Source of the DNA: Micromonospora sp. NBRC 110009
Lineage (GTDB): Bacteria; Actinomycetota; Actinomycetes; Mycobacteriales; Micromonosporaceae
NCBI RefSeq assembly: GCF_030518795.1
Contig: NZ_CP130427.1
Coordinates: 6,696,001 to 6,760,000, forward strand
Length of the DNA stretch: 64,000 nucleotides
Direction: 5' to 3'
Below the pieces are notes generated by a model. The model made no database searches. It was not told the origin of the DNA and was given only the letters and a program-made list of their open reading frames with translations. Below are positions 23,991 to 30,940 of the stretch, piece by piece. The translations under genes and the position numbers were made by a program. Position 1 is the stretch's first letter. The number at the start of each line of letters is the position of its first letter.

Positions 23991-24980
23991 GTGCCACACG
24001 AACTCGAAACGTTCGCGGACGGAACGACCGCCTTCGCCAGCGCCCGCCTGTCGGCCTGGCACCAGCTCGGCACCGTCACCCAGAACACGATGAAGGCCGA
24101 GGAGATCATGGCCGCCGCCCGACTCGGCGACTGGGGCGTCCGCACCATCCCCACCGTCGGCCTCGACACCGTGGACGGCGTCGAGGTGCAGATTCCCGCC
24201 GACGACAAGCGCATGACTGTGCGCCGCAACCCCGTCACCGGCGACACCGAGTACCTGGGCATCGTCGGCACCGACTACACGGTGGTCCAGAACGAGCAGT
24301 GCGCCGAGATGCTCGACCGCCTCGTCGATCAGGTGGGCGGCGCCCACTTCGAGACCGCCGGTAGCCTCCGCCGCGGCAAGAGCGTGTTCGTCACGATGAA
24401 GCTGCCCGACGCGATGGAGATCGCCGGGGTGGATCGCCTGGACATCTACCTGATCGGTACCACCTCCCACGACGGCACCGCCGCCCTGCGGGTGGACGCC
24501 AGCCCGATCCGAGTCGTGTGCGCCAACACGCAACGCGCCGCCTTCCGGCGTGCGGTCGGCCACTACACGTTCCGGCACACCTCCAACGTCAACTCCCAGA
24601 TCAGCCAGGCCCGCGAGGCGCTGGGCCTGATGTGGAAGTACGTGGAGACCTTCGAGCAGGCCGCCGAACGGATGCTGCAGACCGCGCTGACCATGCGCGA
24701 GTTCGAGAAGGTCGTCGCGCAGGTATGGCCGGTCAAGGACAACGCCTCCGAACAGACCAAGAACAACGCCAAGCAGCGGCTCGGCACCCTCAAGTACCTC
24801 ATCCGCGAGGCCGACACCCAGAAACTGATCAGTGGCAGCCGCTGGGCTGGCTACCAGGCCATCACCGAGTACCTCGACCACTACCAGCCCGCGAAGAACG
24901 ACACCGTCCGCGCCAACCGGGTTGTTACCGGCAACGTCGGTGATCTGAAGGTGGCCGCCTTCGACCTGCTCAAGGTTTGA
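23991..24980 (+). CDS. DUF932-family phage/plasmid-like protein
   Basis: 329 aa. The sequence matches the DUF932 (TIGR03299) family found on plasmids, ICEs and phages: SAWHQLGTVTQNTMKAEEIM near the N-terminus, YLGIVGTDYTVVQNEQCAEM, GKSVFVTMKLP, YLIGTTSHDGTAALRVDASP, RVVCANTQRAAFRRA and HTSNVNSQISQAREALGL, all in family order. Function of the family is unknown; it is often near replication or recombination genes. GTG start at 23991 with GAGAGGAGC upstream. It lies in the accessory block between the acidic winged-helix gene and the wall hydrolase. Confidence 0.85.
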   Translation: MPHELETFADGTTAFASARLSAWHQLGTVTQNTMKAEEIMAAARLGDWGVRTIPTVGLDTVDGVEVQIPADDKRMTVRRNPVTGDTEYLGIVGTDYTVVQNEQCAEMLDRLVDQVGGAHFETAGSLRRGKSVFVTMKLPDAMEIAGVDRLDIYLIGTTSHDGTAALRVDASPIRVVCANTQRAAFRRAVGHYTFRHTSNVNSQISQAREALGLMWKYVETFEQAAERMLQTALTMREFEKVVAQVWPVKDNASEQTKNNAKQRLGTLKYLIREADTQKLISGSRWAGYQAITEYLDHYQPAKNDTVRANRVVTGNVGDLKVAAFDLLKV

Positions 24981-25242
24981 CCTTCCTCATCCAACCCGAG
25001 CTGGGGGTGGCGGTCGCCCGTGCCGCCGCCCCCTGCCCGCAGAAGGAACACACCCCGTGGCACAACCGCGCGCACGAAGTGGGGACCGGACCGAGCGGCC
25101 AGCCGATGAACAGGCACATCCGCCACCCACGACCCGCGGCAGTCGGTCTATCCACCGCCTGGTCCGCGTCCTCGCGCCACCGTCCCCGGCCGCGCGTCCG
25201 CGCGGAGACCAGCCTTTTTTGTGTTCACAGAAGGGCAACACC

Positions 25243-26271
25243 ATGATCAAGACCGTCATCGGAGCGGTCGCCGTCATCATCGCGGCCTGCTTCGGACTAC
25301 CCATGCTGCTGCTGTCGGCCATCACAGGCGGCGGCACCAACGGATGCGAAACCTTCGTCCCGCCCGCAGTGCGCCCCTCCGGGCAGCCGCCCGGCGCCGG
25401 CAACTGGGACACCGAGCAGTTGGAGAACGCCGCGACCATCATCGACGTCGGCCTCGCCAAAGGCGTACCCCGCTGGGGTTGGGTCATCGCCGTCGCCACC
25501 GCCATGCAGGAATCCGGCCTGCGCAACCTGCCCCACCTCGGCGACAACAACGACCACGACTCCATCGGAGTGTTCCAGCAGCGCCCGAGCCAAGGCTGGG
25601 GCAGCGTCGCGCAGTTGTCCGAGCCCGCCTACCAGGCGGGCAGATTCTTCGACAAGCTTCTGACCGTTTCCGGCTGGGAGTCGATGCCCCTCACCCAGAC
25701 CGCCCAGGCGGTCCAGGCCTCGGCCTTCCCCGACGCGTACGCCAAGTGGACCGATGGCGCCGTACGCCTGGTGGAGCAGCTGACCAACACCCCGACGAAC
25801 TGCGCCACCGATGCGCCCGCCGCCCTCCCGGACGGGTTCGCGCTTCCCGCCAACACCCCGCGCGCCGTCACGACCGCCATCTTCTGGGCCGTAAACCAAC
25901 TCGGCACCCCGTACCACTTCGGCGGATCATGCACCGACCCGCACTCCGACAACCCCGACAAACAGTGCGACTGCTCATCGCTCATGCAGGCGGCGTACCG
26001 AGCGGCCGGCATCTCCATCCCCCGCGTCACCACCGACCAGGCCAACGCCGGGAAGCCCGTAGCCGACCCGGCGCTCCTGATCCCGGGCGACCTCATCCTC
26101 ATTCCCGGCAGCCAAGGCACCATGGCCAACCCCCGTCACGTCGGCATGTACCTCGGCGAAGGACTTGTCATCCAAGCCCCGAAGACCGGCGACGTCGTGA
26201 GGATCACTCGGCTGAGCAGTTGGATCAATCAGATCGCAGCGCTTCGTCGCATCGTTGCCCCCGCCGGGTGA
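25243..26271 (+). CDS. Bifunctional lytic transglycosylase / NlpC-P60 hydrolase (VirB1-like)
   Basis: 342 aa. One N-terminal membrane helix (TVIGAVAVIIAACFGLPMLL) anchors it outside the cell. Domain 1 (about 55-185) is a transglycosylase-like fold with GWVIAVATAMQESGLRNLPH, whose Glu in QES is the likely catalytic acid, and SIGVFQQRPSQGWG. Domain 2 (about 215-342) is NlpC/P60: CDCSSLMQAAYRAAGI (Cys nucleophile), then PRHVGMYLGEG (His). Similar two-domain wall hydrolases (such as CwlT of ICEBs1) open peptidoglycan for the conjugation channel. The start is uncertain: ATG 25243 is chosen because the membrane helix follows at once; GTG 25057 with a GAAGGA site is possible but adds 62 residues that look non-coding. 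Confidence 0.85.
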   Translation: MIKTVIGAVAVIIAACFGLPMLLLSAITGGGTNGCETFVPPAVRPSGQPPGAGNWDTEQLENAATIIDVGLAKGVPRWGWVIAVATAMQESGLRNLPHLGDNNDHDSIGVFQQRPSQGWGSVAQLSEPAYQAGRFFDKLLTVSGWESMPLTQTAQAVQASAFPDAYAKWTDGAVRLVEQLTNTPTNCATDAPAALPDGFALPANTPRAVTTAIFWAVNQLGTPYHFGGSCTDPHSDNPDKQCDCSSLMQAAYRAAGISIPRVTTDQANAGKPVADPALLIPGDLILIPGSQGTMANPRHVGMYLGEGLVIQAPKTGDVVRITRLSSWINQIAALRRIVAPAG

Positions 26272-26904
26272 GGGCTCATCGAGCCTCGCTCCACTGGACT
26301 GCTGATCTTCAGCAAGCACTTTGACGTGCGGGAGCATTCCGCTCCGATCGGTGATCGCCGTCGACGGAGCGGCCCCGCACCATTTACGCCGCCGGGCGAC
26401 GGGCGACGTCGGTACCGCATCCCGCTGCAGCCGCTCAGCCACTGATCTGCGGCGCCGTTGACGTCCGCCGACGGTCCCGCTGACGTGGCTTGACCCTGGC
26501 GACGGATTGAGCGTGGATCAGGTCCGCCGGTGGCAAATCCGTCGGCGACAGTCCGCACCATCACCCAACCGCCCAGCAGGGCCTGCTGACGAAGAGGCGT
26601 AAGCGATGGCCACTCCCGTGTTGGGCCCACAAGCCCTGCGATAGATCCCTGCTGTGAGTGATCGCAAGACCCGCCTTCACCGCCATCCTCAGGTATCCCG
26701 GCATGCACGCCCCCGCGGCTGCCGGGGCCCGGCTCCACGCCGATCGTCGACAGATTCCCGGGCCGCGGTGAATGACGCCGCAGCAACTGAGTTCGCCTAC
26801 GTATTGCACCGCCGCACCGGTAGTGCCGGCGGTTTCAACCCAGAGATCGGTCCGGGGCGCCACGACAGGCGCCCCGGACCCTGACGGACGGAGATACGCA
26901 AGCC
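26272..26904. other. Gene-free stretch upstream of the HTH gene
   Basis: 633 bases between the wall hydrolase and the HTH gene. No frame on either strand looks coding. It ends with the perfect hairpin at 26849-26880. In integrative or plasmid elements this position, beside a replication-initiator-like gene, is a natural place for an origin or control region; the sequence shows no other repeat cluster in it. Confidence 0.45.
26849..26880. promoter_or_regulatory. Perfect 13-bp hairpin upstream of the HTH gene
   Basis: GGTCCGGGGCGCC pairs perfectly with GGCGCCCCGGACC around the loop ACGACA, ending 24 bases before the start of the HTH protein. It could be an attenuator, an operator for autoregulation, or a terminator for transcription coming from the wall hydrolase side. 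Confidence 0.65.
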
Positions 26905-27456
26905 ATGAGTCAAGCCGTCAAGGCTGCCCTGCTCTCCACGAGAGATCTTGGGAAGAACGAGCGAGCGGTGGCCATCGCCATCGCCGCCCATGCCAACCAT
27001 GAGGGCAGCGCCTGGCCATCCGTGGCCACCCTCGCCGAGTACGTCGGCTGCTCCGAGCGCACGGTGCAACGATGCCTGGCCAAGCTCGTGCAACTGGGTC
27101 GTCTTGTCGTGTCGAAGGTCGCCGGCATCGCCACCCGCGTCTATCGGCTAGTGCATACGAATCGACGGACTACAGCCGCAGTGGGGGTGACAGAACAACC
27201 GGCGGGGGTGACACATTCGCCTGCCGGGGGTGACAGCCAGAGTGTCACCCGAAGTACTGAAGACCAATTGAAGGGCGACGCGCCGGGATGGCGGCGGTTT
27301 CTGTTGACGAGTCGGCGGGCTCCGGTGCCAGCCGGGACCGACTGGCGATGCGCGGCCACGCCAAACGCCGGCCGCCGGTGCCAGCGGCCTGGGCATATTG
27401 GTCAGCCCGCTGGCCGCTGCGTCCCCTGCCGTTCCGAGGCGATCGAGCGCAGATGA
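26905..27456 (+). CDS. Helix-turn-helix protein, replication-initiator-like
   Basis: 183 aa. Residues 1-85 form an HTH_36-type winged helix: LGKNERAVAIAIAAHANHEG, AWPSVATLAEYVGCSERTVQ, RCLAKLVQLGRLVVS. Such proteins act as replication initiators or regulators on actinobacterial plasmids and ICEs. A repetitive linker follows (GVTEQPAGVTHSPAGGDSQS) whose DNA contains iteron-like repeats. Beyond about residue 125 the sequence (WRRFLLTSRRAPVPAG, then RCQRPGHIG and CVPCRSEAIERR) is no longer like an initiator and the protein is short, so the 3' part may be replaced or frameshifted. The start has GGAG 11 bases upstream. Confidence 0.7.
   Translation: MSQAVKAALLSTRDLGKNERAVAIAIAAHANHEGSAWPSVATLAEYVGCSERTVQRCLAKLVQLGRLVVSKVAGIATRVYRLVHTNRRTTAAVGVTEQPAGVTHSPAGGDSQSVTRSTEDQLKGDAPGWRRFLLTSRRAPVPAGTDWRCAATPNAGRRCQRPGHIGQPAGRCVPCRSEAIERR
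27183..27250. repeat. Iteron-like GGGGGTGACA repeats
   Basis: Three direct copies of GGGGGTGACA start at 27183, 27204 and 27226 (21-22 bases apart, two helical turns), followed by an inverted TGTCACCC at 27243-27250. They lie inside the HTH coding sequence. Regular spacing on one face of the helix is what iterons bound by a replication initiator look like. Confidence 0.6.
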
Positions 27457-27779
27457 ACGGCCGGACCGGCTGACCAGGTGCTGTCGGCTCTGCGGTGGAA
27501 CTTCGTCGCGCTGGTCGACCATCCGGGCGCCCCGATCATCGGGCAGGGCAATGCCGTACTGGCCGAGCTGATCGACAAGCCCTGACTTTCGGCGGTTCGG
27601 CACCCATCCCGGACGGGCCTACTTTCATTCAAGAATTCAAAAGTTGAATCGTATCGATCTAAAGATTAGCGTGTGGCGCATCGATCTTTTGTGCTGCGAG
27701 ATCGAAGACGCCGGTCCAAGGGAGGCGAGCCCCACCGATCCTCCCGGCCGGGCCCCCACCACTCGCACCAGGAGGAACC
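27457..27779. promoter_or_regulatory. AT-rich control region upstream of the PA14 gene
   Basis: 323 bases. The first part contains a short open fragment (27478-27585, ...VLSALRWNFVALVDHP...) without a recognisable family. From 27620 to 27690 the base composition turns clearly AT-rich, with an inverted repeat ATTCAA (27627-27632) / TTGAAT (27644-27649) and a direct repeat ATCGATCT at 27653-27660 and 27680-27687. This is the likely promoter and operator area of the secreted carbohydrate-active gene, about 90-150 bases before its start. No consensus -10/-35 pair is assigned. Confidence 0.5.
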
Positions 27780-30700
27780 ATGACCGCACCGAACGGCCGG
27801 CACCGACGCCGGAGAGCCGCGCTCGCGGCCGCAGGTGCCGCTTTGGCGACCCTGCTCGCTGCCGTCCCCGTCACCCCGTCCGCGGCGGCGCCCGTCAACG
27901 CCGACGTCCCGCCCCAGGAACCCGGCGTCACCCTGCGCTCATACGACATGGGCGTACCACTGTCGGCGCTGTGCACCCTCAAACCCGCACAGACTCCGAA
28001 CGTCGACAAGCTGATGCCGCAGATCAACTGGACCAGCACCGACGAGTTCGGCCTGTCCGACCGGTTCATCAGCCACGCCATCGCCAACCTCACCGTGCCC
28101 ACCGACGGGGAGTACACGTTCCGCCTCACCAGCGACGACGGGTCGCGCCTGACGATCGACGACAAACTCGTCGTCGATCACGACGGTCTGCACGGCGAGA
28201 CCTCCAAGGAAGGGTCGCTCACCCTGACCGCCGGCCCGCACCCGTTGTTCGTCGAGTTCTTCGAGAACGGCGGCGGCCAGGTGCTGCGGCTGGAGTGGCG
28301 TCCCCCGGGCGCGAGCGGATTCGAACTCGTGCCGACCTCCGCGTTGAGCACCGAGGCCGACGTCGTACGCGTCACCGCCCCTGGATGGAAGTACTGCGAG
28401 GGTGCGACCGACTCGGCGGGAGACGGCCTTCCCCTGGATCGGGTGCACCCCGGCTACACGCTCACCGACCTGCGCCCCGAAGGCTTCAAGCCGCAGGTCA
28501 CCGGCATGGCCTTCCTGTCCGACGGCGACCTGGTGATCTCGACCTGGGGCGGCACCGACAACGCGACCGGCGAGGTCTACCTGGTCGAGGGCGTCACCGG
28601 CAAGACCGGCCCCGAACAGGTCACCTACCGCAAGTTCGCGCAAGGGCTGCGCGAGCCGCAGGGAGTGGCGGTGGTCGACGGCACCGTCTACGTCAGCCAG
28701 AAGCACGAGCTGACCGCCCTGCGCGACACCGACCGCGACGGCGTCGCCGATGACTACCGGACAGTGGCAACCTGGCCGTGGGGCGGCAACTTCCACGAGT
28801 TCGCGTTCGGCCTGCTCTACCGGGACGGGTACTTCTATCTCAACCTGTCAGTCGCCATCAATCTTGGTGGCGCCACCACCGTGCCCCAGCCGGCGCGCAA
28901 CCGCGGCACGTCGATCAAGGTGAACGCCGCGACCGGCGAGATCACGTACGTCGCCGGCGGCCTGCGCACCCCCAACGGCATCGGCTGGGGACCGCGCGGC
29001 GAGGTCCTCGTCACCGACAACCAGGGAGGCTGGCTGCCCGCGAACAAGCTGGTCCAGATCAAGCAAGGGGCGTTCTACAACCACTACACCACCCCCGCGG
29101 GCCCGTATGACGACAAGGCGGTGACCCGTCCCATCGTCTGGCTGCCACAGAACGAGATCGCCAACTCGCCGTCCACGCCGGTGCTGCTGAAGCAGGGGCC
29201 GTACGCGGGGCAGCTGGTCGTCGGTGACGTGACCTACGGCGGCCTGCAACGCGTCTTCCTGGAAGAGATCGAGGGGCAGTACCAGGGCGCCGTGTTCCGG
29301 CACACGCAGGGCCTGGAGTCCGGCATCAACGAGGTGACCCTCGGCCCCGACGGCGCGCTCTACGTCGGCGGCCTGGGCGCCGGCGGCAACTGGGGCCAGG
29401 AGGGCAAGCTCACCTACGGCCTGCAGAAGCTGACACCCAACGGCACCTCGGTCTTCGAGGTCAAGCAGATGCGCGCGTCGCATGTCGGATTCGAGCTGGA
29501 GTACACCGAGCCGCTGTCTGCCGAGACCGCGCAGCAGCTCGCCGACGCGTACCAGGTGGAGCAGTGGCGCTACGGCGCCACGAGCCAGTACGGCGGTCCG
29601 AAGCTCGAACTGGAGACGCTCAAGGTGGCCAAGGCCGAGCTGTCGGCCGACGGCCGCACGGTCAAGCTGCAGATCCCGGGCCTGAAGGAGAACCGCGTGG
29701 TGCACGTGCGCTCCCCGCGTCCGTTCTCCTCCGCCGGCGGCGAGGAGCTGTGGAACACTGAGGCCTGGTACACGCTCAACGAGATCCCGGGCCGCGTGGT
29801 GCAACCGCAGACATTCTTCGAGGCCGAAGAGGGCCGAACAGTCGCGGTCGGTATGGCCACCGACCACGCCGCCTACTCCGGCGCGGGCTTCGCCGCCGGG
29901 TTCACCGAGAACGGCTCGTCAACCCGGATCTCCGTCGACGTCGGCGAGAGCGGCAGCTACGACCTGGCGATGCGCTACAGCAACGGCCCGAACCCCTACT
30001 CCGGGCAGAAACAGCTGAGTTTCTACGTCAACGGCGAACGCGTCGAGCAGACGATCTTCCCCTCGACCGTGACCTGGGAGGAATGGGGGACGGTCACCAC
30101 CACCGTGCCGCTGAACAAGGGGCGCAACGTGGTCGAGTACCGCAAGGAGGCCGCGGACTCCGGACACGTGAATCTCGACGTGCTCGCGGTGCGGCCCCAC
30201 GGCAAGCGCATCACGCTGTTCAGCGGACGCGAGCTCACCGAATGGCAACACACCGACGGACGCGAACCGACCTGGACCGTCGCCGACGGCGCCACGACGG
30301 TGCGCAACGGTGACCTGCGCACGTTGCAGGCCTTCGGGGACTTCCGCCTGCACCTCGAGTTCAACCTGCCGCTGTACCCGCCGGACGTGACCGGCCAGGC
30401 GCGCGCCAACAGCGGCGTGTTCCTGCAGGACCGCTACGAGATCCAGATACTGGACTCGTTCGGCATCGACCCGCCCCAGAAGAACGACGCCGCGGCCATC
30501 TACAACCAGAAGGCCCCGGACGTGAACGCGGCGCTGCCGCCCGAGACCTGGCAGACGTACGACATCGTCTACCGGCAGGCCCGCTACGACGCGGCCGGCA
30601 AGAAGGTCGAGAACCCGCGCGTCACGGTGGTCTGGAACGGCGTGAAGGTGCAGGACGAGGTCGAGATCCTCGGCCCGACCGGCAGCAGCCGGCCCGAAGG

Positions 30701-30785
30701 CCCGGCGACGGGTGCCATCCGGCTGCAGGATCACGGCAACCCGGTCCAGTACCGCAACATCTGGATCGAGCCCCTGGACCTGTAG
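27780..30785 (+). CDS. Secreted PA14 / sugar-dehydrogenase-propeller / CBM / DUF1080 protein
   Basis: 1001 aa. A Tat-like leader (RHRRRRAALAAAGAALATLL) precedes a PA14-like domain at ~45-200 (TVPTDGEYTFRLTSDDGSRL; PHPLFVEFFENGGGQVLRLE). Residues ~220-560 form a six-bladed propeller of the soluble glucose/sorbosone dehydrogenase kind (GLREPQGVAVVDGTVYVSQ; GGLRTPNGIGWGPRGEVLVT). Next is a CBM6/35-like jelly roll (~680-800: FFEAEEGRTV; GSYDLAMRYSNGPNPYSG) and finally a 3-keto-disaccharide hydrolase (DUF1080) domain (~815-1001: LFSGRELTEWQH; NSGVFLQDRYEIQILDSFG; RPEGPATGAIRLQDHG). The combination suggests binding, oxidation and cleavage of a glycoside outside the cell. GGAGG lies 4 bases before the ATG. 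A 13-bp hairpin follows. Confidence 0.85.
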   Translation: MTAPNGRHRRRRAALAAAGAALATLLAAVPVTPSAAAPVNADVPPQEPGVTLRSYDMGVPLSALCTLKPAQTPNVDKLMPQINWTSTDEFGLSDRFISHAIANLTVPTDGEYTFRLTSDDGSRLTIDDKLVVDHDGLHGETSKEGSLTLTAGPHPLFVEFFENGGGQVLRLEWRPPGASGFELVPTSALSTEADVVRVTAPGWKYCEGATDSAGDGLPLDRVHPGYTLTDLRPEGFKPQVTGMAFLSDGDLVISTWGGTDNATGEVYLVEGVTGKTGPEQVTYRKFAQGLREPQGVAVVDGTVYVSQKHELTALRDTDRDGVADDYRTVATWPWGGNFHEFAFGLLYRDGYFYLNLSVAINLGGATTVPQPARNRGTSIKVNAATGEITYVAGGLRTPNGIGWGPRGEVLVTDNQGGWLPANKLVQIKQGAFYNHYTTPAGPYDDKAVTRPIVWLPQNEIANSPSTPVLLKQGPYAGQLVVGDVTYGGLQRVFLEEIEGQYQGAVFRHTQGLESGINEVTLGPDGALYVGGLGAGGNWGQEGKLTYGLQKLTPNGTSVFEVKQMRASHVGFELEYTEPLSAETAQQLADAYQVEQWRYGATSQYGGPKLELETLKVAKAELSADGRTVKLQIPGLKENRVVHVRSPRPFSSAGGEELWNTEAWYTLNEIPGRVVQPQTFFEAEEGRTVAVGMATDHAAYSGAGFAAGFTENGSSTRISVDVGESGSYDLAMRYSNGPNPYSGQKQLSFYVNGERVEQTIFPSTVTWEEWGTVTTTVPLNKGRNVVEYRKEAADSGHVNLDVLAVRPHGKRITLFSGRELTEWQHTDGREPTWTVADGATTVRNGDLRTLQAFGDFRLHLEFNLPLYPPDVTGQARANSGVFLQDRYEIQILDSFGIDPPQKNDAAAIYNQKAPDVNAALPPETWQTYDIVYRQARYDAAGKKVENPRVTVVWNGVKVQDEVEILGPTGSSRPEGPATGAIRLQDHGNPVQYRNIWIEPLDL

Positions 30786-30804
30786 GTTCGCCAGCGATCA
30801 GAAC

Positions 30805-30844
30805 GCGGGCGGTCGGGTGCCGGTTCGCCGGCCCGGCCGCCCGC
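30805..30844. terminator. Hairpin terminator after the PA14 gene
   Basis: GCGGGCGGTCGGG (30805-30817) pairs with CCCGGCCGCCCGC (30832-30844) with one G-T pair and a 14-base loop that can itself pair. It lies 20 bases after the stop codon and faces the 3' end of the convergent LysM-BTAD gene. Confidence 0.75.
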
Positions 30845-30940
30845 GGCCCTGCCGTCGGGCACTCCGCCACTGATGGTCACTGCTCGTCGCTTGGATCTGG
30901 CGTCGGCCCGTGCCCAGTTCCGAGGCAGTGTCAGTCGTGC

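Noticed and set aside
25057..25242. Upstream extension of the wall hydrolase from GTG 25057
   Set aside because: The 62 extra residues are Pro/Arg-rich and precede a normal membrane-anchor start; kept only as an alternative start.
27478..27585. Short frame VLSALRWNFVALVDHP... as a gene
   Set aside because: 35 codons, no recognisable start signal or family, lies just upstream of an AT-rich promoter region.
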